A DNA stretch of 64,000 nucleotides from Solimonas sp. SE-A11 (GCF_030345715.1 NZ_JAUASX010000019.1:1-64000), one strand, 5' to 3'; positions 7,439 to 15,654 are shown, numbered from the stretch's first letter. A program made the numbers and translations. Notes: a model not told the origin generated them from the sequence alone.

Positions 7439-9410
7439 TCTCCGGCGCACCCAGCTTTTTGTTGTGCGCCTTCATCACGGCTTCGAAGCGCGCACGGAAC
7501 TCGTTGTGGTCGTCGAAAACCCCTTCGCCAAGTTCCTGCTGCGCCAGCTTGGCCAGATCCATCAGGGTCTTGTCGCGCAGCCACGTCGCGGGGTCAAGCA
7601 GCTTCTTGCGCCGCTTTTCCGGGACGGCCTTCTTGGCGGTCTTGGCGTCTTCGTCGTCGGACTCGTCGTCGGCATCCTCGTCGCCATCGTCACCCGTCAA
7701 CCACGCTTCGATCTCGGGTTTGAGCTTGGCGAATTCCGTGTACAGCTTGTCGCCGTGCTTGGTGTAGACCTCGCTGCGCAGCGTCTCGTCACCGGTGGCA
7801 AAGCGCAGGCTTTCGATGGCGCTGCGTTTGAGCTGGCTCTTGAGGCGCAGCGGACGCTCGACCGTGATCTTCCAGTAGCCGAAGTCGGCGTTATCGAACC
7901 ATTTGCATTCGGGCACGGCCTTGGCGGCTTCCGCATCGGCGGGCGGCTGGTCCAGGTAATGCTTCAAGATGCGTTCAATGTCCGCGTCGGCCAGTTCGCA
8001 GTTCTTCTTGCCGAGGTTGCGCCGCATTGGCAGGAACCACTGCGAGGCGTCGATCAGCTGTACCTTGCCGCGCCGGTGCGCGGGCTTTTTATTGGCCAGC
8101 ACCCAGATGTACGTGGCGATACCGGTGTTATAGAAGATATTGAGCGGCAGGGCGATGATGGCTTCGAGCCAGTCGTTTTCTAGCACCCAGCGGCGAATGT
8201 TGCTCTCACCCTGGCCCGCATCGCCAGTGAATAGCGCCGAGCCGTTATGAACCAGCGCGATGCGACTGCCCAGCGGCGTGTTGTGCTTCATCTTCTGCAG
8301 CTTGTTCACCAAAAACATCAGCTGCCCGTCGCTGGAACGAGTGATGAGCTTGAACTCGACATCGCCGCCGTGATTGACGATGAAGCGCGGATCGCTGAAT
8401 TCCTTTTTTCCGCCCATCCGGTCGAGGTCGGTCTTCCAACTCTTGCCGTAAGGCGGGTTGGAGATCATGAAGTCGAACTCGCGCGACCGGAACTGATCTG
8501 CCGACAGCGTGGATTTGTCCGCTCCACCTATGATGTTCTCTGCCTCGTCGCCTTCACCTTTGAGCAATAGATCGGCCTTGCAGATGGCGTAGGTTTCAGG
8601 GTTGATCTCCTGGCCGAACAGGTGGAGCGACACTTCCTTGTCGTGGCTCGCGGCCAGCTCGTGCAGCGCATCTTCGGCCACTGTCAGCATGCCACCCGTG
8701 CCGCAACTACCGTCGTACAGCAAGTAGGTGCCCGACTGAATTTTGTCGGCCACCGGCAGGAACAGCAACTTGGCCATCAGCTTGACCACATCGCGCGGCG
8801 TGAAGTGTTCGCCAGCCTCTTCGTTGTTCTCTTCGTTGAAGCGGCGGATCAGTTCCTCGAACACCGTGCCCATGCCGTGGTTGTCGAGCGCGGGCAGCTT
8901 GATCCGGCCATCCGCATCCTTAACCGGCAGCGGGGAAAGATTGACCTCGGGGTCGAGGAAGTCATTGATCAGGTGACCGAGGATGTCAGCCTCGACCATC
9001 GTCTGAATCTGGTCGCGAAACTTGAATTTCGCCAGTATGTCCTGAACATTCGGCGAGAAGCCGTCCAGGTAATCAACGAAATTGTCGCGTAGGCGCTGCC
9101 CTTGTCCGCTGGAGGAAAGCGTGGCGAGGGTGAACTCTGATGTGTTGTAGAACGCCTGCCCGGATGCCATCCGCAGTGCGCCGTCCTGCTCGGCCACCTT
9201 ATGCGTGTCGAGGAACTTCTTCCGCTCCAGCACCGCCTGCTTGGTCGGCTCCAGCACGGCGTCGAGCCGACGCAGCACGGGGAACGGCAGGATGACGTCA
9301 CGATACTTGCCGCGCACGTAGACGTCGCGCAGGCGGTCGTCGGCAATGTTCCAGATGAAGTCGGCAACCCATTTCAGGTTGCTTTGGTCTTGTTGTTTTA
9401 CGGGTTTCAT
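7116..9410 (-). CDS. hsdM: Type I DNA methyltransferase subunit M (HsdM), main part before a frameshift
   Basis: N6-adenine methyltransferase from the ATG at 9410 (a TTG codon precedes it). It has the N-terminal HsdM helical domain, the SAM-binding motif YDGSCGTGGM (about 232-241) and the catalytic NPPY (318-321). The frame is genuine to about residue 658 (APEKK). There a run of eight T on the plus strand (7432-7439, A8 in the message) moves it into an unrelated frame ending at 7116. With seven A the frame would join the downstream segment ending at 7016 and give a protein of about 798 residues. The catalytic core is complete, but the C-terminal contact with HsdS/HsdR would be lost. Causes could be phase variation, transcriptional slippage, true decay or a sequencing error. 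Confidence 0.9.
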   Translation of the reverse strand: MKPVKQQDQSNLKWVADFIWNIADDRLRDVYVRGKYRDVILPFPVLRRLDAVLEPTKQAVLERKKFLDTHKVAEQDGALRMASGQAFYNTSEFTLATLSSSGQGQRLRDNFVDYLDGFSPNVQDILAKFKFRDQIQTMVEADILGHLINDFLDPEVNLSPLPVKDADGRIKLPALDNHGMGTVFEELIRRFNEENNEEAGEHFTPRDVVKLMAKLLFLPVADKIQSGTYLLYDGSCGTGGMLTVAEDALHELAASHDKEVSLHLFGQEINPETYAICKADLLLKGEGDEAENIIGGADKSTLSADQFRSREFDFMISNPPYGKSWKTDLDRMGGKKEFSDPRFIVNHGGDVEFKLITRSSDGQLMFLVNKLQKMKHNTPLGSRIALVHNGSALFTGDAGQGESNIRRWVLENDWLEAIIALPLNIFYNTGIATYIWVLANKKPAHRRGKVQLIDASQWFLPMRRNLGKKNCELADADIERILKHYLDQPPADAEAAKAVPECKWFDNADFGYWKITVERPLRLKSQLKRSAIESLRFATGDETLRSEVYTKHGDKLYTEFAKLKPEIEAWLTGDDGDEDADDESDDEDAKTAKKAVPEKRRKKLLDPATWLRDKTLMDLAKLAQQELGEGVFDDHNEFRARFEAVMKAHNKKLGAPEKKNHLQGSQPARRNGTACYRQAQQAQGGRPFRARLRWRVLGNRRQGSLHGRVRGGYGPARHRAGSAQGARRHRSLLRPRGAAPGARCLDRDGRHQDRLRDLVRTLLL
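7432..7439 (-). repeat. A8 homopolymer tract inside hsdM
   Basis: Eight consecutive T on the plus strand (A8 in the coding strand, within GAGAAAAAAAACC). Removing one base restores a continuous HsdM frame. Tracts of this length can vary by replication slippage or cause RNA polymerase slippage. Confidence 0.85.
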
Positions 9411-9440
9411 CAAGCCTGCCCTTGCATAGCTATTGTGGTG

Positions 9441-9641
9441 TCAGGCGCTTTGCTGACAGATTCGGTTGGCCGCGCCGGAGACACGGGCGTCCTGCATCGC
9501 CGAGATCAGATCCTCGAACAACTCGCCCGCCTGTTCCGTCGTCCAAGCGCAGGAGCGCTGGTAGTCCGGAATCTCTAACTGGTAGCTGCCTTCGAATATC
9601 TCCCGGGTCAGCTTGTCGTAGGCTTCAAGTGTCTTGGCCAT
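9441..9641 (-). pseudogene. Remnant of a DUF262 (GmrSD-like) protein N-terminus
   Basis: 66 residues. Positions 17-50 match the start of DUF262 proteins (YQLEIPDYQRSCAWTTEQAG, then LFEDLISAM). DUF262 is the N-terminal ParB-like nucleotide-using domain of GmrSD-type and related restriction proteins, which usually have 500-700 residues. Similarity ends near SAMQD, and the last residues (GAANRICQQSA) look like read-through after a deletion. It lies in the same operon between the DprA-like gene and hsdM. It probably records a deleted defence gene. Confidence 0.6.
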
Positions 9642-9643
9642 TG

Positions 9644-9709
9644 TTACGCTTCCGCTCCTTCTTCATCGATGCCGTCGCACTGCGTCTTGATTTCTTGGTT
9701 GATCTTCAT
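9644..9709 (-). CDS. Possible 21-residue micro-ORF between the DprA-like gene and the DUF262 remnant
   Basis: ATG at 9709, four bases after the dprA-like stop, TAA at 9644-9646; the product starts MKINQEIKTQCDG and is acidic (EEGAEA at the end). It ends just before the ATG of the DUF262 fragment, and the sequence AAGGAGCGGAAGCG inside it would serve as the ribosome binding site of that fragment. It may be a translational coupler or a gene relic. There is no family match that I recognise. Confidence 0.25.
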   Translation of the reverse strand: MKINQEIKTQCDGIDEEGAEA

Positions 9710-9712
9710 CGG

Positions 9713-11122
9713 TCACTCGAACAGCCGCTTTTTTTTGACGACGTAGCCAGCTGGCTTCTTCTGCTTTTCCAATAGACCTTCGTCAACCAGACGCTGCAGC
9801 CATAACTTGGCCTGCGCGTTGGAAACGTTTAGCGCGGCCGCCACTTCGGCATCCTTCATCGGCGTACTCAAGAGTTGCTGAATCACAGCGCACACAGCAG
9901 AAAAGAGCACTTTTGCAGGGGGCGATTCCGGCTGCGTAGATTTCTTGGCCTCGTCTATCGGCGCTACGGCCTCTGGTGTGAGTGGCGGCAACTCTTCCGC
10001 TGCCTCAGCGGGTGGCTGCGCATCGGAAACAACGTCGACAGGTACAGACGGCTCACGCTCGGCCTGGAGCGCTGGCGCGTCGTCGCGTGGCACGGGCTCC
10101 GTCGGCTTGGTATCAGCCGACGATGGGGCTCCGTTCGAGAACAGCGCAAAACCAACCTGTGGGGATGCCGTTGGCGTTGGCATCGCCACGTTGAACACGT
10201 CCTCGAAGGAGTCCACGTCTTGTGGGTTTGGCCAGGGAAGTGCGCCCTTCTTTCGCAAACCATCCAATCCGGCTGAAGACTCGCCCCTCGAGCGAATAAA
10301 GACCGGGACGAATTTGAGTTTGTCGAGCTGCTCGACAGCACCCGCCCAGGTGCCGCCCTTGTCGAGATCGGAGCTGACCACCAGTGAGGTGTCTGCCAAT
10401 GCGTAAATCAGCTTGTTCCGCTGCATGGCGTTGCCCACATTGAACCCGACACTCGGGTCGTAGGGCGAAATCAGGACCAGTTGCCCATCGAGCAGCAGGT
10501 TGCGGTGCTCGCGGTTCATGGTGGTCTTTTCCAGACTGTCCGCCAGCACGCCACAAACTTTTCCACCCCCCTCTAGCGCGCCACGCATGGCGGCCTGATC
10601 GATGCCCTTGGCGCCACCTGAGACAAGCGTTCTGCCTGCCCGAGCAGCGAGCCGGCCAACGGCCATGGTGTAGTCGATGAGGGCGTCGTCCACATGGCGC
10701 GATCCGACGACGGCAAGCCCACCGGTTTCGAGCAAAATCATGTTGCCACAGCCATAGAGTACTGCCGGCGCGTCTTCACGAAGGCGCGTCTTCAGACGAC
10801 GCGGATACTCGGCATCGGCCCGACTGACCACCCAAATGGCGCGTGCCTGCCAGCGCTCGATCACTTGACTCAACAGGAATCCGCGCCCTAGCAATTTCTG
10901 CAGGCGGCTCTCGTCAATCACCGGTTGGCAAGCACGCAGGATCTCAGCCGCGTCCGGCGAGAGGAGATCCGCAGGCTGACGCTGGATCTCGCGCAAATGA
11001 CGCGCGAGACGTTTGTATTCACCAGGCGAGAGCAGATCCGATGATGCAGTGCCTCGTCCGGCAATGAGCGGCGCAGTCAGCAGCAGGATCGCCTGGGTGT
11101 TGGGTGATAGGACGGGCGTCAT
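9713..11122 (-). CDS. DprA/Smf-like protein with C-terminal winged helix (ShosA-like candidate)
   Basis: 469 residues; the ATG overlaps the upstream stop (ATGA at 11119-11122). The DprA Rossmann core is clear: VGSR at 139-142, SGGAKGID at 168-175 and GGTW at 256-259. A Pro/Ala-rich linker (about 315-400) leads to a winged-helix tail ([20 protein letters not shown]), as in DprA. In housekeeping DprA the core loads RecA on incoming single-stranded DNA. Here the protein is in a defence operon directly after a RecQ-PRTase fusion, and it is longer and has a different linker from typical chromosomal DprA (about 360-380 residues). DprA-like proteins paired with PRTase proteins form the ShosTA toxin-antitoxin type, so an antitoxin or sensor role is plausible (inference). 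Confidence 0.85.
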   Translation of the reverse strand: MTPVLSPNTQAILLLTAPLIAGRGTASSDLLSPGEYKRLARHLREIQRQPADLLSPDAAEILRACQPVIDESRLQKLLGRGFLLSQVIERWQARAIWVVSRADAEYPRRLKTRLREDAPAVLYGCGNMILLETGGLAVVGSRHVDDALIDYTMAVGRLAARAGRTLVSGGAKGIDQAAMRGALEGGGKVCGVLADSLEKTTMNREHRNLLLDGQLVLISPYDPSVGFNVGNAMQRNKLIYALADTSLVVSSDLDKGGTWAGAVEQLDKLKFVPVFIRSRGESSAGLDGLRKKGALPWPNPQDVDSFEDVFNVAMPTPTASPQVGFALFSNGAPSSADTKPTEPVPRDDAPALQAEREPSVPVDVVSDAQPPAEAAEELPPLTPEAVAPIDEAKKSTQPESPPAKVLFSAVCAVIQQLLSTPMKDAEVAAALNVSNAQAKLWLQRLVDEGLLEKQKKPAGYVVKKKRLFE

Positions 11123-13197
11123 TCGTCATGCCCCGTCTGTGAAAGAGCCATAGGCCAAACCGCGCCACTACCGCTTTTGCGTAGTAGCCATGCAGACACC
11201 GTCAGCGTCCAGCGCGAGTCGACCATGTCGTCCACCAGGAGGACTGGGCCGGGAGGAATGGGCTGGCCGTTGAGTTCGAGCGAACCATCAATGTTGCGCG
11301 CCTGTTGTGTACTGTTTGCCATCGTTTTCTGTTCAGGCCTTGCGTCTGTTTTTGCGATGACCATATGAAACGGCAGACCCAGCGCAGCAGCCAAGCGTTG
11401 CGCGAAATTCGGTACCAATTCGGGATGCCGAAGCGAAGGAACGCAGGTCACCCAGGTCAGGCTCGGCTGCGGATTCCACTCATGAATCATCTTCACGCAC
11501 GCAGCAACGAGGTCATCGGAAAAGTGACCGTCGTGGTATTTGCCCTGTCGAACTAAGCCACCCCAACCGGCATCGCCCCAGACGCATAGCGCCTTGCCGG
11601 ACTCGGCTTGATGGGCAGGAGCGATGAATCCCTTGACACCGTACTGGGGCATTCCACCATCGGGCCATTTTTTGCGCGGCTCGATGGACAAGCTGGTTCG
11701 ACGAAGAAATTCGACGGCGGCTTTGACCAGCTCGGTATCCACGGTTGCGGGCAATGGTGGTAAGGCAGGTCCTGTGACAACACTTGGATCGCCGTCGAGC
11801 GCGCCAATCAAAAAGCCCATGTGCTCACCAAACGGGAGGCTGACGTAGTCCTGCATCTGCTGGTGCTCGTCTCGCCGTAGCGCGGTAAGACGTTCCGCTC
11901 GATCCCAGAACGCTTCACTCAGCGTTGCCGCCGTGAGCTGCCACTTGCTGCCTTGCTTGGCGATGGGAGCCGGCGCCTCGAGGGAAAGCAGTGCAATCGT
12001 CTTGTCGACACGTCCTTTGCTCAGATTGACTCGGCTCAGCAGCTCGGGAACGGACAAGCCATTGGGTTCGTCTTCAAGCGCTCCCAGGACGTCGGCAACT
12101 TCCTGTCGGGTCGGGAAGGCGCTCCGGATAAACCAGTCAGTGATGTCAGACTCTTCCTGACCGCTGAGGAGTACTCCATAGGCGGAGTCCAGTGCGCGTC
12201 CCGCGCGCCCAACCTGCTGGTAGTAGGCGACGACCGATCCCGGCATTTGGTAGTGGATGACAAAGGCCAGGTCCGGCTTGTCGTAGCCCATACCTAGAGC
12301 TGTTGTGGCAACCAGCGCTTTGACTTGGTTGCTGAGCAGCGCCTGTTCAAGCTGTTCTCGGCGATCGCCGGTTTCACCGGTGTAGGCTTCCACGTTGAAA
12401 CCTTGGGTCTTCAGCCATTGTGCCACTTGATTGGCATCACGAACCGTCAGCGTGTAGATGATGCCGTGGCCCTGCAGCGTGGCCAGTTGCTCTGCCAGCC
12501 AAGCAAGGCGCTCGGCTTGGCTGGGCAAGCGGATCGTTTGCAGGGAAAGCGAGGTCCGATTCAAGTCGCCACGAGAGACGTCCAGCTTCGGACCGAGCAC
12601 GGCAGCAAGGTCCTCCATCACGCGGTTATTCGCTGTTGCCGTGGTGGCGAGCAATCGCAGGTTTGGCGGCAGCGTTTTGACGATCCGCTCCAGCAGGCGA
12701 TAGTGAGGGCGGAAATCGTGGCCCCAGTCGGAAATGCAATGTGCCTCGTCGATGACCAGCATCGAAATCTGTGCAGCGATGCCGGCCAGAACCTGCGTCC
12801 GGAACCGCTCGTTCGCCAGGCGCTCCGGCGAGATCAACAGAATGTCGATCTCCCCCTTGGCCAGCTTGCCCTCGACTGCCGTCCAGTCGTCCATGTTGTC
12901 GGAGTTGATGGTGGCGGCGCGAACCCCCATCCGCTCTGCCGCTGCGATCTGGTTTCGCATCAGCGCCAGAAGCGGTGAGATCAATAACGCAGGGCCAGTT
13001 CCAACTTCCCGCAGCAACTTGGTCGCGATGAAGTAGACAAAGCTCTTGCCCCACCCGGTCTTCTGCACGACCAGCAAGCGGCCTTTGCCCTCGACGATGT
13101 GACGAATGGCATCTTCTTGGCCATCGCGAAAAGTGGCATCAGCGCGGCCGGAGCCGATTCGGAGCAGCTCCAATGCGCGTTTTGGGTTGTAGGCCAC
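11119..13197 (-). CDS. RecQ-like SF2 helicase fused to a ComF-like phosphoribosyltransferase domain (RqlH-RqlI-like fusion)
   Basis: 692 residues, GTG start one base after the WYL stop. The RecQ-type motor spans about 1-360, with Walker A KTGWGKS (46-52), DEAH (150-153), TTATA, and arginine finger motif QVGRAGR (328-334). The four-cysteine zinc site of canonical RecQ and the HRDC domain are not seen. The C-terminal part (about 535-692) looks like a ComF/PRTase fold: TWVTCVPS (581-588), an [12 protein letters not shown] stretch and the PRPP-binding loop [12 protein letters not shown] (653-664). Separate RecQ-like and PRTase-like proteins form the RqlHI pair described in pathogenic E. coli, in which the PRTase-like part restrains a genotoxic helicase. 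Here both are in one chain, next to a DprA-like partner. Recognition and processing of foreign or stalled DNA is the likely role; the substrate is unknown. Confidence 0.88.
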   Translation of the reverse strand: MAYNPKRALELLRIGSGRADATFRDGQEDAIRHIVEGKGRLLVVQKTGWGKSFVYFIATKLLREVGTGPALLISPLLALMRNQIAAAERMGVRAATINSDNMDDWTAVEGKLAKGEIDILLISPERLANERFRTQVLAGIAAQISMLVIDEAHCISDWGHDFRPHYRLLERIVKTLPPNLRLLATTATANNRVMEDLAAVLGPKLDVSRGDLNRTSLSLQTIRLPSQAERLAWLAEQLATLQGHGIIYTLTVRDANQVAQWLKTQGFNVEAYTGETGDRREQLEQALLSNQVKALVATTALGMGYDKPDLAFVIHYQMPGSVVAYYQQVGRAGRALDSAYGVLLSGQEESDITDWFIRSAFPTRQEVADVLGALEDEPNGLSVPELLSRVNLSKGRVDKTIALLSLEAPAPIAKQGSKWQLTAATLSEAFWDRAERLTALRRDEHQQMQDYVSLPFGEHMGFLIGALDGDPSVVTGPALPPLPATVDTELVKAAVEFLRRTSLSIEPRKKWPDGGMPQYGVKGFIAPAHQAESGKALCVWGDAGWGGLVRQGKYHDGHFSDDLVAACVKMIHEWNPQPSLTWVTCVPSLRHPELVPNFAQRLAAALGLPFHMVIAKTDARPEQKTMANSTQQARNIDGSLELNGQPIPPGPVLLVDDMVDSRWTLTVSAWLLRKSGSGAVWPMALSQTGHDE

Positions 13198-13198
13198 G

Positions 13199-14104
13199 TT
13201 ATTGCTCTCCCTTGTTCTGGTCCGGCGAGCGGTACCCCGGCGCCAACACAGCGTTCTTGACGCCGTACAGCGCCAGGTGATCTTTCAGCCAGAGCCTGAA
13301 TTCGTAACCGCGCAGACTGTGGTCCGGAGAGCAGTCCACACTCCACTGCCGCAAGATGTATCCGGCGGTGGCAGCACGCAGCTTCATCCGCAGTGACCCG
13401 CGAACCATGCCGTAGTCCATCTCGGTGATTTCGGGGCGGGGGTGGTCCGGGTGCGGCACCATCTCCAGCTCCACGATCCGGGTCCATTGGATGTCCTGAT
13501 CACTGCGCTCAAGGGGCTGCACATCTGCATCCCTCAAAAGGACCGGGCGCTTGATCCGGGTGATTACGAAATCCCGGAACTCTTGGGACTTCCGGTCGAA
13601 GGCGCGGACGTGCCAGCGCAGGCCGTTGTCGATCAGCGCGAACGGGACGATCTCCCTCTCAGTGCGGCCACTGGAGATGGAGTGGTACTCGATGCCGACC
13701 GGACACTCCTGGTGGATTGCACGGGTCACGCTCGCCAGCACGTCCAAATCCGGATGCGTGAGCCGTGACGGGCTCTCGCTGGCCACCCACGCCTTGAGCC
13801 GCATCGGCTGACCATCGCCGAACCCCTGGGTCAGCCACGACAGCACCCGCTCCGGTGGGAAGTCGAATACAGGCCGGAAGTCCGGTCCAAGGACGTAGGA
13901 CTTGCCCTTGGGGTCGTAGTCGATGTTGCCCGGAGCCAAATCCTTGTACAGCGCCAGATCCCTGGATGCGGCGGCGGACTGGATGCCAAACCGCGTGACC
14001 AAGTCCTGACGGCGTATCTCCCCGATGAAGCGCACGCGCAACTCCACGAACGCAAGCCGGTCGCGTTGTGGCTGGGTTAAATCTGTTAGCTGTTCGTTCG
14101 ACAT
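13199..14104 (-). CDS. WYL-domain transcriptional regulator of the defence operon (BrxR/CapW-like)
   Basis: 301 residues, ATG start. An N-terminal winged HTH occupies about 15-60 (LVTRFGIQSAAASRDLALY). The WYL domain lies at about 128-190 (VGIEYHSISSGRTEREIVPF, RWHVRAFD), followed by a C-terminal extension. BrxR and CapW proteins of this layout repress defence operons by binding inverted repeats upstream of their own gene and are thought to be released by a nucleic-acid ligand. It is the first gene of the minus-strand operon, and its stop is one base from the next start. An inverted repeat lies 12 bases before its ATG, which fits autoregulation. Confidence 0.88.
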   Translation of the reverse strand: MSNEQLTDLTQPQRDRLAFVELRVRFIGEIRRQDLVTRFGIQSAAASRDLALYKDLAPGNIDYDPKGKSYVLGPDFRPVFDFPPERVLSWLTQGFGDGQPMRLKAWVASESPSRLTHPDLDVLASVTRAIHQECPVGIEYHSISSGRTEREIVPFALIDNGLRWHVRAFDRKSQEFRDFVITRIKRPVLLRDADVQPLERSDQDIQWTRIVELEMVPHPDHPRPEITEMDYGMVRGSLRMKLRAATAGYILRQWSVDCSPDHSLRGYEFRLWLKDHLALYGVKNAVLAPGYRSPDQNKGEQ

Positions 14105-14115
14105 TCTGCCTGACT

Positions 14116-14133
14116 CATTCGGGTAAACGAATG
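14116..14133. promoter_or_regulatory. Candidate operator of the WYL regulator
   Basis: Perfect inverted repeat CATTCG-GGTAAA-CGAATG, 12 bases upstream of the WYL start codon, followed by another CGAAT at 14140-14144 in direct orientation. Location and symmetry fit an autoregulatory binding site. No experimental support. Confidence 0.5.
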
Positions 14134-14559
14134 CTAGTACGAATTGTTGCGGAAAGTATATGGTCTATACGAAATATGTATATTAATATCTTTTAATTTA
14201 CTCTTGCATCGCATAATGATAACCACAGGCGGTGCAGCGATAAAGAATCGGTACGGGCCATGCAGAATTTCACAGCGCGCTAACGCTGGCTCGGTACAGT
14301 TGCCGGACATCCCGCATCACGTTTCGGCAGCTGATCTAGAGTCGGCAGTGCTCGGCAGCAAAATCGGATGAATCGAACTTGGTTAAGCGACACTTGCCGG
14401 GAGCGAACCATGCAGAAATTGATCGGGCTGCCCCTAACCCTATCGTGGTCGCCAGACGTTATCGCGGCATTTGATCCTGCGCGGCGCCCTGGGTCCACAC
14501 AACCAACTTACGGCGGCGCGCGGTTTCGAGGCCCTCAATGCGAAGGTGGACGACTCGCT
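14134..14559. other. Noncoding region upstream of the defence operon
   Basis: About 425 bases between the WYL gene and the truncated tniQ-like gene. The part 14150-14230 is markedly AT-rich (for example ATATGTATATTAATATC) and probably contains the operon promoter, reading on the minus strand. The short reading frames present show no family resemblance. No repeat or RNA gene was recognised. Confidence 0.5.
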
Positions 14560-15051
14560 CTAAGCGGAGCAAGCAGGTGCCCCAGGTTTAGTTTTCCTAC
14601 AGACGAAGGGCTCATGACAGCGGGGGCAAGTGGGTCCCTCTAGCCAGACCAGCACATCTGTGGTTTGCCATCCGCACCCTCGGCAGCGGGATCTCAGTTC
14701 GCGGCAGTGCTCGCGGCAATGAGCTTGTCCACTTTCCCACCTGAGCAGATGCCGACCACGATGCGTCCGCACGCACGCATCGCACCAACGTACGACGTGG
14801 CCGTTCGCGCCCGTGGCCGCCAGCAGGTAAACCTCCTGCGACGCCCCAAATGCTTCAAGGCGCTCTGCTAAAAGTAAGCGGACGAGTGGGTCGCTCCACT
14901 CGAACTCCAATTGTTCTGGAGGTAAACACCTGGCCAGAACCGCAGCCGGTGGAGATAAATTCCAAGACGCGAAAGCGTGCAAATAGGAGCCAAAGGACTC
15001 CACAGTGTCACTCTGGGCATGATGGATGGGTGGCGCCATTAGCGTAACCAT
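14560..15051 (-). pseudogene. Truncated TniQ-like zinc-finger protein
   Basis: 163 residues with ATG at 15051 or 15039. A TniQ-like N-terminus (TVESFGSYLHAFASW) is followed by zinc-binding pairs at 90/93 (CDAC), 112/116 with neighbouring His, 123/126 (CRGC) and 142/145 (CPRC). TniQ proteins usually have 300 or more residues, and here the chain stops soon after the zinc region (KPGAPACSA). It is therefore a truncated relative of the gene at 584-1492, not a copy of it. It reads inward from the right edge of the island. It could be a minimal functional protein, but a decayed transposition gene is more likely. Confidence 0.6.
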
Positions 15052-15094
15052 CAGTTAATTATAATTATTTTTACCGTAACTTAACGGGTCACTG

Positions 15095-15290
15095 CTTGGG
15101 TCGCGAAAGAATCCATCGCATGAAGTATACGATCGAGTCGCACGATGTCTGCTGTATCTGGAGGTGTGTCGCGAATCTCACGAGGTTTGCGGTGTTGTCG
15201 CAATAGGTTCGCAATAAGGCCATAATCCATTTGCATATTTCCCCGGAATCACAGTCATTTGCGGGATTTTCGTCGCAAAATGATTGCGGC
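15095..15290. repeat. Cluster of short TCGC[A/G]A-type motifs at the right island edge
   Basis: GTCGCGAA (15100), GTCGCACG (15137), GTCGCGAA (15168), GTCGCAAT (15197), TTCGCAAT (15208) and GTCGCAAA (15272) recur over about 180 bases, mostly in one orientation. The last copy is followed by ATTGCGGC, making a partial palindrome. Arrays of TGTCG-like motifs occur at ends of Tn7/Tn5053-type elements as transposase binding sites. This fits a right end next to a tniQ relic but is not proven. Confidence 0.35.
15262..15276. repeat. Right copy of the 15-base direct repeat bounding the island
   Basis: CGGGATTTTCGTCGC, one mismatch to 171-185 and in the same orientation. It lies immediately before the GC content rises to core-genome level. 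See the left copy. Confidence 0.35.
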
Positions 15291-15430
15291 TCAGCGTTCA
15301 AGGGGGCTGTGTTTTTCCAGCCGCGGCTTGGCTCTGGATTTGGATTAGGACGTATTTCCTGCGAAATGACAGTTGCGTCAGGTCGAAGCTCACGTTTACC
15401 GTGAGATACACCTCACTTCCTGTTTGATCA
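15291..15430. other. Noncoding sequence at the island/core boundary
   Basis: Between the right repeat cluster and the first small membrane protein. No reading frame with family resemblance, hairpin or RNA was recognised. It probably carries the promoter for the small genes that follow. Confidence 0.4.
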
Positions 15431-15622
15431 ATGAGCATCGATCCCTGGGGCGGCGGCACGGACGAGGATCCGAAGCTGCGGCTCAAAGAACTGCGGCGCC
15501 AGGAATTGCGCTTGAAGCGCTTTCGGGGAGTCCATCCAGCGAGGGTTCCATGGCAGAAAATTCTGTTTGCGATCTTCGCGGTAATCGTTGTCGCACGATT
15601 CGTCCTGCACGGCTGGCGTTAG
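15431..15622 (+). CDS. Small hypothetical membrane protein
   Basis: 63 residues, ATG start. A charged N-terminal half (LRLKELRRQELRLKRFRG) precedes one hydrophobic segment near the C-terminus (ILFAIFAVIVVARFVL, about 45-60), so a single-pass protein with a basic cytoplasmic part is likely. No known family recognised. It is followed 32 bases later by another small single-pass protein, so the two may be co-transcribed. Confidence 0.5.
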   Translation: MSIDPWGGGTDEDPKLRLKELRRQELRLKRFRGVHPARVPWQKILFAIFAVIVVARFVLHGWR

Positions 15623-15654
15623 CTGGCTGCCCCCCTACGGCCAATAACACAGTT

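Noticed and set aside
9713-11122. Housekeeping DprA for natural transformation
   Set aside because: It is in a defence operon coupled to a RecQ-PRTase gene and has a different length and linker from typical chromosomal dprA.
584-15051. CRISPR-associated transposon suggested by tniQ
   Set aside because: No repeat-spacer array, cas gene, tniA/tnsB or tnsC was seen in the window.
15089-15301. A 70-codon minus-strand frame in the island edge
   Set aside because: It consists of the TCGC motif array; Cys/Asn-rich product without family resemblance.
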